In this document: positions 13,133-26,365 of the stretch, in pieces
Numbering within the stretch: the stretch's first letter is position 1
Layout of the letters: each line of letters opens with the position of its first letter
Origin: Setophaga petechia
Lineage: Eukaryota; Chordata; Aves; Passeriformes; Parulidae
Length of the DNA: 64,000 nucleotides
Direction of reading: 5' to 3'
Assembly (NCBI GenBank): GCA_024362935.1
Contig: JANCRA010000001.1
Location: forward strand, 61,098,930 to 61,162,929
Position numbers and translations under genes: made by a program
Notes under the pieces: generated by a model
What the model saw: only the letters and a program-made list of their open reading frames with translations
Databases searched by the model: none
Told to the model about the DNA's origin: nothing

Positions 13133-15424
13133 TTGCCTCTGGGAGCAATCCTGCGCAATGCGGAATTTCAGGAGCCAGACGGCCCCTCAGACCAGCAGGC
13201 ACCCAAACACAAACACCACCCCTTTTCCCTGGCAAACAAAACTTTCCAGCCCTGCATCTTGATGGCAGATTGTAGGACCCACTTGGCACTATCAAACCAG
13301 CCTAACTTGCGACGGGTGCCAGCTTGGGTCTGGGAGGCATTCTGCGCAATGCGGAATTTCAGGAGCCAGCCGGCCACTGCAGCCTACAGGTACCCGCACA
13401 CAAACAGCACCTCTTTTCCCTGGCAAACAAAAGGGACCAGGGCAGGTGCATGATGGCAGATTGCAGGACCCACTTGGCACTCTTAAACTAGCCTGAATTT
13501 GCACTGGTGCCTGTTTGCCTCTGGGAGCAATCCTGCGCAATGCGGAATTTCAGGAGCCGGCCCGCCCCTCAAGGCCACACGTACCCAAACAGAAACACCA
13601 CCCCTTTTCCCGGGTAAACAAAACTTTCCAGCCCTGCATCTTGATGGCAGATGGTAGGACCCACTTGGCACTATCAAATCAGCCCGACTTGCCACGGGTG
13701 CCAGCTTGGGTCTGGGAGGCATTCTGCGCAATGCGGAATTTCAGGAGCCAGCCGGCCGCTCCAGCCTACAGGTACCCGCACACAAACAGCACCTCTTTTC
13801 CCTGGCAAACAAAAGGGACCGGGGCAGGTGCATGATGGCAGATTGCAGGACCCACTTGGCACTCTTAAACTAGCCTGAATTTGCACTGGTGCCTGTTTGC
13901 CTCTGGGAGCAATCCTGCGCAATGCGGAATTTCAGGAGCCAGACGGCCCCTCAGGGCCACACGTACCCAAACAAAAACACCACCCCTTTTCCCTGGCAAA
14001 CAAAACTTAACAGCCCTGCATCTTGATGGCAGATTGTAGGACCCACTTGGCACTATCAAACCAGCCCGACTTGCCACGGGTGCCAGCTTGGGTCTGGGAG
14101 GCATTCTGCGCAATGCGGAATTTCAGGAGCCAGCCGGCCACTCCAGCCTACAGGTACGAGCACACAAACAGCACCTCTTTTCCCTGGCAAACAAAAGGGA
14201 CCAGGGCAGGTGCATGATGGCAGATTGCAGGACCCACTTGGCACTCTTAAACTAGCCTGAATTTGCACTGGTGCCTGTTTGCCTCTGGGAGCAATCCTGC
14301 GCAATGCGGAATTTCAGGAGCCAGACGGCCCCTCAGGCCAGCAGGCACCCAAACACAAACACCACACCTTTTCCCTGGCAAACAAAACTTTCCAGCCCTG
14401 CATCTTGATGGCAGATTGTAGGACCCACTTGGCACTATCAAACCAGCCTGACTTGCCACGGGTGCCAGCTTGGGTCTGGGAGGCATTCTGCGCAATGCGG
14501 AATTTCAGGAGCCAGCCGGCCGCTCCAGCCTACAGGTACCCGCACACAAACAGCACCTCTTTTCCCTGGCAAACAAAAGGGACCAGGGCAGGTGCATGAT
14601 GGCAGATTGCAGGACCCACTTGGCACTCTTAAACTAGCCTGAATTTGCACTGGTGCCTGTTTGCCTCTGGGAGCAATCCTGCGCAATGCGGAATTTCAGG
14701 AGCCAGCCGGCCCCTCAGGGCCACACGTACCCAAACACAAACACCACCCCTTTTCCCTGGCAAACAAAACTTAACAGCTCTGCATCTTGATGGCAGATTG
14801 TAGGACCCACTTGGCACTATCAAACCAGCCCGACTTGCCACGGGTGCCAGCTTGGGTCTGGGAGGCATTCTGCGCAATGCGGAATTTCAGGAGCCAGCCG
14901 GCCACTCCAGCCTACAGGTACCCGCACACAAACAGCACCTCTTTTCCCTGGCAAACAAAAGGGACCGGGGTAGGTGCATGATGGCAGATTGCAGGACCCA
15001 CTTGGCACTCTTAAACTAGCCTGAATTTGCACTGGTGCCTGTTTGCCTCTGGGAGCAATCCTGCGCAATGCGGAATTTCAGGAGCCAGCCGGCCCCTCAG
15101 GCCAGCAGGCACCCAAACACAAACACCACCCCTTTTCCCTGGCAAACAAAACTTTCCAGCCCTGCATCTTGATGGCAGATTGTAGGACCCACTTGGCACT
15201 ATCAAACCAGCCCGATTTGCCACGGGTGCCAGCTTGGGTCTGGGAGGCATTCTGCGCAATGCGGAATTTCAGGAGCCAGCCGGCCACTCCAGCCTACAGG
15301 TACCCGCACACAAACAGCACCTCTTTTCCCTGGCAAACAAAAGGGACCAGGGCAGGTGCATGATGGCAGATTGCAGGACCCACTTGGCACTCTTAAACTA
15401 GCCTGAATTTGCACTGGTGCCTGT
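13133..15424 (+). repeat. Six-dimer higher-order block, second copy
   Basis: It repeats the marker order of 9695-11986 at an offset of 3438 bp. Even rare variants are shared, such as GGGACCGGGGTAGGTGC (near 11523 and 14963) and AACAGCTCTGC. The first dimer is mosaic: its A part matches the partner, but its B part has AATGCGGAATTTC instead of AAGGCGCAATTTC, as expected from conversion or unequal exchange. Confidence 0.85.
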
Positions 15425-17334
15425 TTGCCTCTGGGAGCAATCCTGCGCAATGCGGAATTTCAGGAGCCAGACGGCCCCTCAGGCCAGCAGGCACCCAAAC
15501 ACAAACACCACCCCTTTTCCCTGGCAAACAAAACTTTCCAGCCCTGCATCTTGATGGCAGATTGTAGGACCCACTTGGCACTATCAAACCAGCCCGACTT
15601 GCCACGGGTGCCAGCTTGGGTCTGGGAGGCATTCTGCGCAATGCAGAATTTCAGGAGCCAGCCGGCCACTCCAGCCTACAGGTACCCGCACACAAACAGC
15701 ACCTCTTTTCCCTGGCAAACAAAAGGGACCAGGGCAGGTGCATGATGGCAGATTGCAGGACCCACTTGGCACTCTTAAACTAGCCTGAATTTGCACTGGT
15801 GCCTGTTTGCCTCTGGGAGCAATCCTGCGCAATGCGGAATTTCAGGAGCCAGACGGCCCCTCAGGCCAGCAGGCACCCAAACACAAACACCACCCCTTTT
15901 CCCTGGCAAACAAAACTTTCCAGCCCTGCATCTTGATGGCAGATTGTAGGACCCACTTGGCACTATCAAACCAGCCTGACTTGCCACGGGTGCCAGCTTG
16001 GGTCTGGGAGGCATTCTGCGCAAGGCGCAATTTCAGGAGCCAGCCGGCCACTCCAGCCTACAGGTACCCGCACACAAACAGCACCTCTTTTCCCTGGCAA
16101 ACAAAAGGGACCAGGGCAGGTGCATGATGGCAGATTGCAGGACCCACTTGGCACTCTTAAACTAGCCTGAATTTGCACTGGTGCCTGTTTGCCTCTGGGA
16201 GCAATCCTGCGCAATGCGGAATTTCAGGAGCCAGACAGCCCCTCAGGGCAGCAGGCACCCAAACACAAACACCACCCTTTTTCCCTGGCAAACAAAACTT
16301 TCCAGCCCTGCATCTTGATGGCAGATTGTAGGACCCACTTGGCACTATCAAACCAGCCCGACTTCCCACGGGTGCCAGCTTGGGTCTGGGAGGCATTCTG
16401 CGCAATGCGGAATTTCAGGAGCCAGCCGGCCACTGCAGCCTACAGGTACCCGCACACAAACAGCACCTCTTTTCTCTGGCAAACAAAAGGGACCAGGGCA
16501 GGTGCATGATGGCAGATTGCAGGACCCACTTGGCACTCTTAAACTAGCCTGAATTTGCACTGGTGCCTGTTTGCCTCTGGGAGCAATCCTGCGCAATGCG
16601 GAATTTCAGGAGCCAGACGGCCCCTCAGGCCACCAGGCACCCAAACACAAACACCACCCCTTTTCCCTGGCAAACAAAACTTTCCAGCCCTGCATCTTGA
16701 TGGCAGATTGTAGGACCCACTTGGCACTATCAAACCAGCCTGACTTGCCACGGGTGCCAGCTTGGGTCTGGGAGGCATTCTGCGCAAGGCGCAATTTCAG
16801 GAGCCAGCCGGCCACTGCAGCCTACAGGTACCCGCACACAAACAGCACCTCTTTTCCCTGGCAAACAAAAGGGACCAGGGCAGGTGCATGATGGCAGATT
16901 GCAGGACCCACTTGGCACTCTTAAACTAGCCTGAATTTGCACTGGTGCCTGTTTGCCTCTGGGAGCAATCCTGCGCAATGCGGAATTTCAGGAGCCAGAC
17001 GGCCCCTCAGACCAGCAGGCACCCAAACACAAACACCACCCCTTTTCCCTGGCAAACAAAACTTTCCAGCCCTGCATCTTGATGGCAGATTGTAGGACCC
17101 ACTTGGCACTATCAAACCAGCCCGACTTGCCACGGGTGCCAGCTTGGGTCTGGGAGGCATTCTGCGCAATGCGGAATTTCAGGAGCCAGCCGGCCACTCC
17201 AGCCTACAGGTACCCGCACACAAACAGCACCTCTTTTCCCTGGCAAACAAAAGGGACCGGGGCAGGTGCATGATGGCAGATTGCAGGACCCACTTGGCAC
17301 TCTTAAACTAGCCTGAATTTGCACTGGTGCCTGT

Positions 17335-18480
17335 TTGCCTCTGGGAGCAATCCTGCGCAATGCGGAATTTCAGGAGCCAGACGGCCCCTCAGGGCCACAC
17401 GTACCCAAACACAAACACCACCCCTTTTCCCTGGCAAACAAAACTTTCCAGCCCTGCATCTTGATGGCAGATTGTAGGACCCACTTGGCACTATCAAACC
17501 AGCCTGACTTGCCACGGGTGCCAGCTTGGGTCTGGCAGGCATTCTGCGCAATGTGCAATTTCAGGAGCCAGCCGGCCGCTCCAGCCTACAGGTACCCGCA
17601 CACAAACAGCACCTCTTTTCCCTGGCAAACAAAAGGGACCAGGGCAGGTGCATGATGGCAGATTGCAGGACCCACTTGGCACTCTTAAACTAGCCTGAAT
17701 TTGCACTGGTGCCTGTTTGCCTCTGGGAGCAATCCTGCGCAATGCGGAATTTCAGGAGCCAGACGGCCCCTCAGGCCAGCAGGCACCCAAACACAAACAC
17801 CACCCCTTTTCCCTGGCAAACAAAACTTTCCAGCCCTGCATCTTGATGGCAGATTGTAGGACCCACTTGGCACTATCAAACCAGGCCGACTTGCCACGGG
17901 TGCCAGCTTGGGTCTGGGAGGCATTCTGCGCAATGCGGAATTTCAGGAGCCAGCCGGCCACTCCAGCCTACAGGTACCCGCACACAAACAGCACCTCTTT
18001 TCCCTGGCAAACAAAAGGGACCAGGGCAGGTGCATGATGGCAGATTGCAGGACCCACTTGGCACTCTTAAACTAGCCTGAATTTGCACTGGTGCCTGTTT
18101 GCCTCTGGGAGCAATCCTGCGCAATGCGGAATTTCAGGAGCCAGACGGCCCCTCAGGGCCACACGTACCCAAACACAAACACCACCCCTTTTCCCTGGCA
18201 AACAAAACTTTCCAGCCCTGCATCTTGATGGCAGATTGTAGGACCCACTTGGCACTATCAAACCAGCCCGACTTGCCACGGGTGCCAGCTTGGGTCTGGG
18301 AGGCATTCTGCGCAATGCGGAATTTCAGGAGCCAGCCGGCCACTCCAGCCTACAGGTACGAGCACACAAACAGCACCTCTTTTCCCTGGCAAACAAAAGG
18401 GACCAGGGCAGGTGCATGATGGCAGATTGCAGGACCCACTTGGCACTCTTAAACTAGCCTGAATTTGCACTGGTGCCTGT
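17335..18480 (+). repeat. Three-dimer segment paired with 20773-21918
   Basis: Shared rare markers are CTGGCAGGCATTCTGCGCAA (near 17532 and 20970), CCAGGCCGACTTGCC in the next dimer, and CAGGGCCACACG in the third. All lie 3438 bp from their partners. The first dimers differ in the 5' part of A, so the duplicated stretch probably begins inside that dimer. Confidence 0.75.
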
Positions 18481-19244
18481 TTGCCTCTGGGAGCAATCCT
18501 GCGCAATGCGGAATTTCAGGAGCCAGACGGCCCCTCAGGCCACCAGGCACCCAAACACAAACACCACCCCTTTTCCCTGGCAAACAAAACTTTCCAGCCC
18601 TGCATCTTGATGGCAGATTGTAGGACCCACCTAGCACTATCAAACCAGCCCGACTTGCCACGGGTGCCAGCTTGGGTCTGGGAGGCATTCTGCGCAATGC
18701 GGAATTTCAGGAGCCAGCCGGCCACTCCAGCCTACAGGTACCCGCACACAAACAGCACCTCTTTTCCCTGGCAAACAAAAGGGACCAGGGCAGGTGCATG
18801 ATGGCAGATTGCAGGACCCACTTGGCACTCTTAAACTAGCCTGAATTTGCACTGGTGCCTGTTTGCCTCTGGGAGCAATCCTGCGCAATACGGAATTTCA
18901 GGAGCCAGACGGCCCCTCAGGCCACCAGGCACCCAAACACAAACACCACCCCTTTTCCCTGGCAAACAAAACTTTCCAGCCCTGCATCTTGATGGCAGAT
19001 TGTAGGACCCACCTAGCACTATCAAACCAGCCCGACTTGCCACGGGTGCCAGCTTGGGTCTGGGAGGCATTCTGCGCAATGCGGAATTTCAGGAGCCAGC
19101 CGGCCACTCCAGCCTACAGGTACCCGCACACAAACAGCACCTCTTTTCCCTGGCAAACAAAAGGGACCAGGGCAGGTGCATGATGGCAGATTGCAGGACC
19201 CACTTGGCACTCTTAAACTAGCCTGAATTTGCACTGGTGCCTGT
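18481..19244 (+). repeat. Adjacent near-identical dimers (recent tandem duplication)
   Basis: Dimers at 18481 and 18863 both carry CACCTAGCACTATC in place of CACTTGGCACTATC, a variant I see nowhere else in the array. They differ at the start of the second A monomer (AATACGG against AATGCGG). The simplest reading is a single-dimer tandem duplication. Confidence 0.75.
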
Positions 19245-20772
19245 TTGCCTCTGGGAGCAATCCTGCGCAATGCGGAATTTCAGGAGCCAGACGGCCCCTC
19301 AGGCCACCAGGCACCCAAACACAAACACCACCCCTTTTCCCTGGCAAACAAAACTTTCCAGCCCTGCATCTTGATGGCAGATTGTAGGACCCACTTGGCA
19401 CTATCAAACCAGCCCGACTTGCCACGGGTGCCAGCTTGGGTCTGGGAGGCATTCTGCGCAATGCGGAATTTCAGGAGCCAGCCGGCCACTCCAGCCTACA
19501 GGTACCCGCACACAAACAGCACCTCTTTTCCCTGGCAAACAAAAGGGACCAGGGCAGGTGCATGATGGCAGATTGCAGGACCCACTTGGCACTCTTAAAC
19601 TAGCCTGAATTTGCACTGGTGCCTGTTTGCCTCTGGGAGCAATCCTGCGCAATGCGGAATTTCAGGAGCCAGACGGCCCCTCAGGCCAGCAGGCACCCAA
19701 ACACAAACACCACCCCTTTTCCCTGGCAAACAAAACTTTCCAGCCCTGCATCTTGATGGCAGATTGTAGGACCCACTTGGCACTATCAAACGAGCCCGAT
19801 TTGCCACGGGTGCCAGCTTGGGTCTGGGAGGCATTCTGCGCAATGCGGAATTTCAGGAGCCAGCCGGCCACTCCAGCCTACAGGTACGAGCACACAAACA
19901 GCACCTCTTTTCCCTGGCAAACAAAAGGGACCAGGGCAGGTGCATGATGGCAGATTGCAGGACCCACTTGGCACTCTTAAACTAGCCTGAATTTGCACTG
20001 GTGCCTGTTTGCCTCTGGGAGCAATCCTGCGCAATGCGGAATTTCAGGAGCCAGCCGGCCCCTCAGGGCCACACGTACCCAAACACAAACACCACCCCCT
20101 TTCCCTGGCAAACAAAACTTTCCAGCCCTGCATCTTGATGGCAGATTGTAGGACCCACTTGGCACTATCAAACCAGCCCGACTTGCCACGGGTGCCAGCT
20201 TGGGTCTGGGAGGCATTCTGCACAATACGGAATTTCAGCAGCCAGCCGGCCGCTCCAGCCTACAGGTACCCGCACACAAACAGCACCTCTTTTCCCTGGC
20301 AAACAAAAGGGACCAGGGCAGGTGCATGATGGCAGATTGCAGGACCCACTTGGCACTCTTAAACTAGCCTGAATTTGCACTGGTGCCTGTTTGCCTCTGG
20401 GAGCAATCCTGCGCAATGTGGAATTTCAGGAGCCAGACGGCCCCTCAGGCCAGCAGGCACCCAAACACAAACACCACCCCTTTTCCCTGGCAAACAAAAC
20501 TTTCCAGCCCTGCATCTTGATGGCAGATTGTAGGACCCACTTGGCACTATCAAACCAGCCCGACTTGCCACGGGTGCCAGCTTGGGTCTGGGAGGCATTC
20601 TGCGCAATGCGCAATTTCAGGAGCCAGCCGGCCACTCCAGCCTACAGGTACCCGCACACAAACAGCACCTCTTTTCCCTGGCAAACAAAAGGGACCAGGG
20701 CAGGTGCATGATGGCAGATTGCAGGACCCACTTGGCACTCTTAAACTAGCCTGAATTTGCACTGGTGCCTGT

Positions 20773-21918
20773 TTGCCTCTGGGAGCAATCCTGCGCAATG
20801 CGGAATTTCAGGAGCCAGACGGCCCCTCAGGCCAGCAGGCACCCAAACACAAACACCACCCCTTTTCCCTGGCAAACAAAACTTTCCAGCCCTGCATCTT
20901 GATGGCAGATTGTAGGACCCACTTGGCACTATCAAACCAGCCTGACTTGCCACGGGTGCCAGCTTGGGTCTGGCAGGCATTCTGCGCAAGGCGCAATTTC
21001 AGGAGCCAGCCGGCCACTGCAGCCTACAGGTACCCGCACACAAACAGCACCTCTTTTCCCTGGCAAACAAAAGGGACCAGGGCAGGTGCATGATGGCAGA
21101 TTGCAGGACCCACTTGGCACTCTTAAACTAGCCTGAATTTGCACTGGTGCCTGTTTGCCTCTGGGAGCAATCCTGCGCAATGCGGAATTTCAGGAGCCAG
21201 ACGGCCCCTCAGGCCAGCAGGCACCCAAACACAAACACCACCCCTTTTCCCTGGCAAACAAAACTTTCCAGCCCTGCATCTTGATGGCAGATTGTAGGAC
21301 CCACTTGGCACTATCAAACCAGGCCGACTTGCCACGGGTGCCAGCTTGGGTCTGGGAGGCATTCTGCGCAATGCGGAATTTCAGGAGCCAGCCGGCCACT
21401 CCAGCCTACAGGTACCCGCACACAAACAGCACCTCTTTTCCCTGGCAAACAAAAGGGACCAGGGCAGGTGCATGATGGCAGATTGCAGGACCCACTTGGC
21501 ACTCTTAAACTAGCCTGAATTTGCACTGGTGCCTGTTTGCCTCTGGGAGCAATCCTGCGCAATGCGGAATTTCAGGAGCCAGACGGCCCCTCAGGGCCAC
21601 ACGTACCCAAACACAAACACCACCCCTTTTCCCTGGCAAACAAAACTTTCCAGCCCTGCATCTTGATGGCAGATTGTAGGACCCACTTGGCACTATCAAA
21701 CCAGCCCGACTTGCCACGGGTGCCAGCTTGGGTCTGGGAGGCATTCTGCGCAATGCGGAATTTCAGGAGCCAGCCGGCCGCTCCAGCCTACAGGTACCCG
21801 CACACAAACAGCACCTCTTTTCCCTGGCAAACAAAAGGGACCAGGGCAGGTGCATGATGGCAGATTGCAGGACCCACTTGGCACTCTTAAACTAGCCTGA
21901 ATTTGCACTGGTGCCTGT
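20773..21918 (+). repeat. Three-dimer segment paired with 17335-18480
   Basis: This is the downstream partner of 17335-18480 at a nine-dimer spacing. It is the same spacing seen for the independent pair 9695 and 13133, but with different subtypes. Confidence 0.75.
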
Positions 21919-24900
21919 TTGCCTCTGGGAGCAATCCTGCGCAATGCGGAATTTCAGGAGCCAGACGGCCCCTCAGGCCAGCAGGCACCCAAACACAAAC
22001 ACCACCCCTTTTCCCTGGCAAACAAAACTTAACAGCCCTGCATCTTGATGGCAGATTGTAGGACCCACTTGGCACTATCAAACGAGCCCGATTTGCCACG
22101 GGTGCCAGCTTGGGTCTGGGAGGCATTCTGCGCAATGCGGAATTTCAGGAGCCAGCCGGCCACTCCAGCCTACAGGTACGAGCACACAAACAGCACCTCT
22201 TTTCCCTGGCAAACAAAAGGGACCAGGGCAGGTGCATGATGGCAGATTGCAGGACCCACTTGGCACTCTTAAACTAGCCTGAATTTGCACTGGTGCCTGT
22301 TTGCCTCTGGGAGCAATCCTGCGCAATGCGGAATTTCAGGAGCCAGACGGCCCCTCAGGCCACCAGGCACCCAAACACAAACACCACCCCTTTTCCCTGG
22401 CAAACAAAACTTTCCAGCCCTGCATCTTGATGGCAGATTGTAGGACCCACTTGGCACTATCAAACCAGCCCGACTTGCCACGGGTGCCAGCTTGGGTCTG
22501 GGAGGCATTCTGCGCAATGCGGAATTTCAGGAGCCAGCCGGCCACTCCAGCCTACAGGTACCCGCACACAAACAGCACCTCTTTTCCCTGGCAAACAAAA
22601 GGGACCAGGGCAGGTGCATGATGGCAGATTGCAGGACCCACTTGGCACTCTTAAACTAGCCTGAATTTGCACTGGTGCCTGTTTGCCTCTGGGAGCAATC
22701 CTGCGCAATACGGAATTTCAGGAGCCAGACGGCCCCTCAGGGCAGCAGGCACCCAAACACAAACACCACCCCTTTTCCCTGGCAAACAAAACTTAACAGC
22801 CCTGCATCTTGATGGCAGATTGTAGGACCCACTTGGCACTATCAAACCAGCCCGACTTGCCACGGGTGCCAGCTTGGGTCTGGGAGGCATTCTGCGCAAT
22901 GCGGAATTTCAGGAGCCAGCCGGCCGCTCCAGCCTACAGGTACCCGCACACAAACAGCACCTCTTTTCCCTGGCAAACAAAAGGGACCAGGGCAGGTGCA
23001 TGATGGCAGATTGCAGGACCCACTTGGCACTCTTAAACTAGCCTGAATTTGCACTGGTGCCTGTTTGCCTCTGGGAGCAATCCTGCGCAATGCGGAATTT
23101 CAGGAGCCAGACGGCCCCTCAGGGCCACACGTACCCAAACAAAAACACCACCCCTTTTCCCTGGCAAACAAAACTTTCCAGCCCTGCATCTTGATGGCAG
23201 ATTGTAGGACCCACTTGGAACTATCAAACCAGCCCGACTTGCCACGGGTGCCAGCTTGGGTCTGGGAGGCATTCTGCGCAATGCGGAATTTCAGGAGCCA
23301 GCCGGCCGCTCCAGCCTACAGGTACCCGCACACAAACAGCACCTCTTTTCCCTGGCAAACAAAAGGGACCAGGGCAGGTGCATGATGGCAGATTGCAGGA
23401 CCCACTTGGCACTCTTAAACTAGCCTGAATTTGCACTGGTGCCTGTTTGCCTCTGGGAGCAATCCTGCCCAATGCGGAATTTCAGGAGCCAGCCCGCCCC
23501 TCAAGGCCACACGTACCCAAACACAAACACCACCCCTTTTCCCGGGTAAACAAAACTTTCCAGCCCTGCATCTTGATGGCAGATTGTAGGAGCCACTTGG
23601 CACAATCAAACCAGCCCGACTTGCCACGGGTGCCAGCTTGGGTCTGGGAGGCATTCTGCGCAATGCCGAATTTCAGGAGCCAGCCGGCCACTCCAGCCTA
23701 CAGGTACCCGCACACAAACAGCACCTCTTTTCCCTGGCAAACAAAAGGGACCAGGGCAGGTGCATGATGGCAGATTGCAGGACCCACTTGGCACTCTTAA
23801 ACTAGCCTGAATTTGCACTGGTGCCTGTTTGCCTCTGGGAGCAATCCTGCGCAATGCGGAATTTCAGGAGCCAGACGGCCCCTCAGGCCACCAGGCACCC
23901 AAACACAAACACCACCCCTTTTCCCTGGCAAACAAAACTTTCCAGCCCTGCATCTTGATGGCAGATTGTAGGACCCACTTGGCACTATCAAACCAGCCCG
24001 ACTTGCCACGGGTGCCAGCTTGGGTCTGGGAGGCATTCTGCGCAATGCGGAATTTCAGGAGCCAGCCGGCCACTCCAGCCTACAGGTACCCGCACACAAA
24101 CAGCACCTCTTTTCCCTGGCAAACAAAAGGGACCAGGGCAGGTGCATGATGGCAGATTGCAGGACCCACTTGGCACTCTTAAACTAGCCTGAATTTGCAC
24201 TGGTGCCTGTTTGCCTCTGGGAGCAATCCTGCGCAATGCGGAATTTCAGGAGCCAGACGGCCCCTCAGGCCAGCAGGCACCCAAACACAAACACCACCCC
24301 TTTTCCCTGGCAAACAAAACTTTCCAGCCCTGCATCTTGATGGCAGATTGTAGGACCCACTTGGCACTATCAAACCAGCCCGACTTGCCACGGGTGCCAG
24401 CTTGGGTCTGGGAGGCATTCTGCGCAAGGCGCAATTTCAGGAGCCAGCCGGCCACTGCAGCCTACAGGTACCCGCACACAAACAGCACCTCTTTTCCCTG
24501 GCAAACAAAAGGGACCAGGGCAGGTGCATGATGGCAGATTGCAGGACCCACTTGGCACTCTTAAACTAGCCTGAATTTGCACTGGTGCCTGTTTGCCTCT
24601 GGGAGCAATCCTGCGCAATGCGGAATTTCAGGAGCCAGACGGCCCCTCAGGCCACCAGGCACCCAAACACAAACACCACCCCTTTTCCCTGGCAAACAAA
24701 ACTTTCCAGCCCTGCATCTTGATGGCAGATTGTAGGACCCACTTGGCACTATCAAACCAGCCCGACTTGCCACGGGTGCCAGCTTGGGTCTGGGAGGCAT
24801 TCTGCGCAATGCGGAATTTCAGGAGCCAGCCGGCCACTCCAGCCTACAGGTACCCGCACACAAACAGCACCTCTTTTCCCTGGCAAACAAAAGGGACCAG

Positions 24901-26365
24901 GGCAGGTGCATGATGGCAGATTGCAGGACCCACTTGGCACTCTTAAACTAGCCTGAATTTGCACTGGTGCCTGTTTGCCTCTGGGAGCAATCCTGCGCAA
25001 TGCGGAATTTCAGGAGCCAGACGGCCCCTCAGGCCACCAGGCACCCAAACACAAACACCACCCCTTTTCCCTGGCAAACAAAACTTTCCAGCCCTGCATC
25101 TTGATGGCAGATTGTAGGACCCACTTGGCACTATCAAACCAGCCCGACTTGCCACGGGTGCCAGCTTGGGTCTGGGAGGCATTCTGCGCAATGCGCAATT
25201 TCAGGAGCCAGCCGGCCACTCCAGCCTACAGGTACCCGCACACAAACAGCACCTCTTTTCCCTGGCAAACAAAAGGGACCAGGGCAGGTGCATGATGGCA
25301 GATTGCAGGACCCACTTGGCACTCTTAAACTAGCCTGAATTTGCACTGGTGCCTGTTTGCCTCTGGGAGCAATCCTGCGCAATGCGGAATTTCAGGAGCC
25401 AGACGGCCCCTCAGGCCAGCAGGCACCCAAACACAAACACCACCCCTTTTCCCTGGCAAACAAAACTTTCCAGCCCTGCATCTTGATGGCAGATTGTAGG
25501 ACCCACTTGGCACTATCAAACCAGCCTGACTTGCCACGGGTGCCAGCTTGGGTCTGGGAGGCATTCTGCGCAAGGCGCAATTTCAGGAGCCAGCCGGCCA
25601 CTGCAGCCTACAGGTACCCGCACACAAACAGCACCTCTTTTCCCTGGCAAACAAAAGGGACCAGGGCAGGTGCATGATGGCAGATTGCAGGACCCACTTG
25701 GCACTCTTAAACTAGCCTGAATTTGCACTGGTGCCTGTTTGCCTCTGGGAGCAATCCTGCACAATGCGGAATTTCAGGAGCCAGACGGCCCCTCAGGCCA
25801 CCAGGCACCCAAACACAAACACCACCCCTTTTCCCTGGCAAACAAAACTTTCCAGCCCTGCATCTTGATGGCAGATTGTAGGACCCACTTGGCACTATCA
25901 AACCAGCCCGACTTGCCACGGGTGCCAGCTTGGGTCTGGGAGGCATTCTGCGCAATGCGGAATTTCAGGAGCCAGCCGGCCACTCCAGCCTACAGGTACC
26001 CGCACACAAACAGCACCTCTTTTCCCTGGCAAACAAAAGGGACCAGGGCAGGTGCATGATGGCAGATTGCAGGACCCACTTGGCACTCTTAAACTAGCCT
26101 GAATTTGCACTGGTGCCTGTTTGCCTCTGGGAGCAATCCTGCGCAATGCGGAATTTCAGGAGCCAGACGGCCCCTCAGGCCACCAGGCACCCAAACACAA
26201 ACACCACCCCTTTTCCCTGGCAAAGAAAACTTTCCAGCCCTGCATCTTGATGGCAGATTGTAGGACCCACTTGGCACTATCAAACCAGCCCGACTTGCCA
26301 CGGGTGCCAGCTTGGGTCTGGGAGGCATTCTGCGCAATGCGGAATTTCAGGAGCCAGCCGGCCAC

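Larger units (their letters stand above)
1..26365 (+). repeat. 191-bp satellite array in 382-bp A/B dimers
   Basis: This is a head-to-tail tandem array that continues past the left edge of the window. Two monomer types of 191 bp alternate strictly. A begins near TTGCCTCTGGGAGCAATCC and B near TTGGGTCTGGGAGGCATTC. A dimer can be read at 902-1283 (A 902-1092, B 1093-1283). Dimer starts fall every 382 bp from 138 to 26121 (69 dimers). The exceptions are seven 383-bp dimers starting at 1666, 2431, 4342, 5107, 6636, 7401 and 8548, each with one extra T in the sequence CCCCTTTAAGG. A and B align without indels but are clearly diverged, whereas copies of the same type differ by only a few bases. The array is GC-richer than its flanks and retains CpG sites. 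Length and organisation fit a centromeric or pericentromeric satellite. Kinship with zebra finch Tgut191A is a guess from monomer length. Function is not shown by sequence alone. Confidence 0.98.

Noticed and set aside
1..26365. CRISPR array
   Set aside because: The repeats are contiguous 191-bp units with no spacer/repeat alternation, and the sequence is vertebrate.
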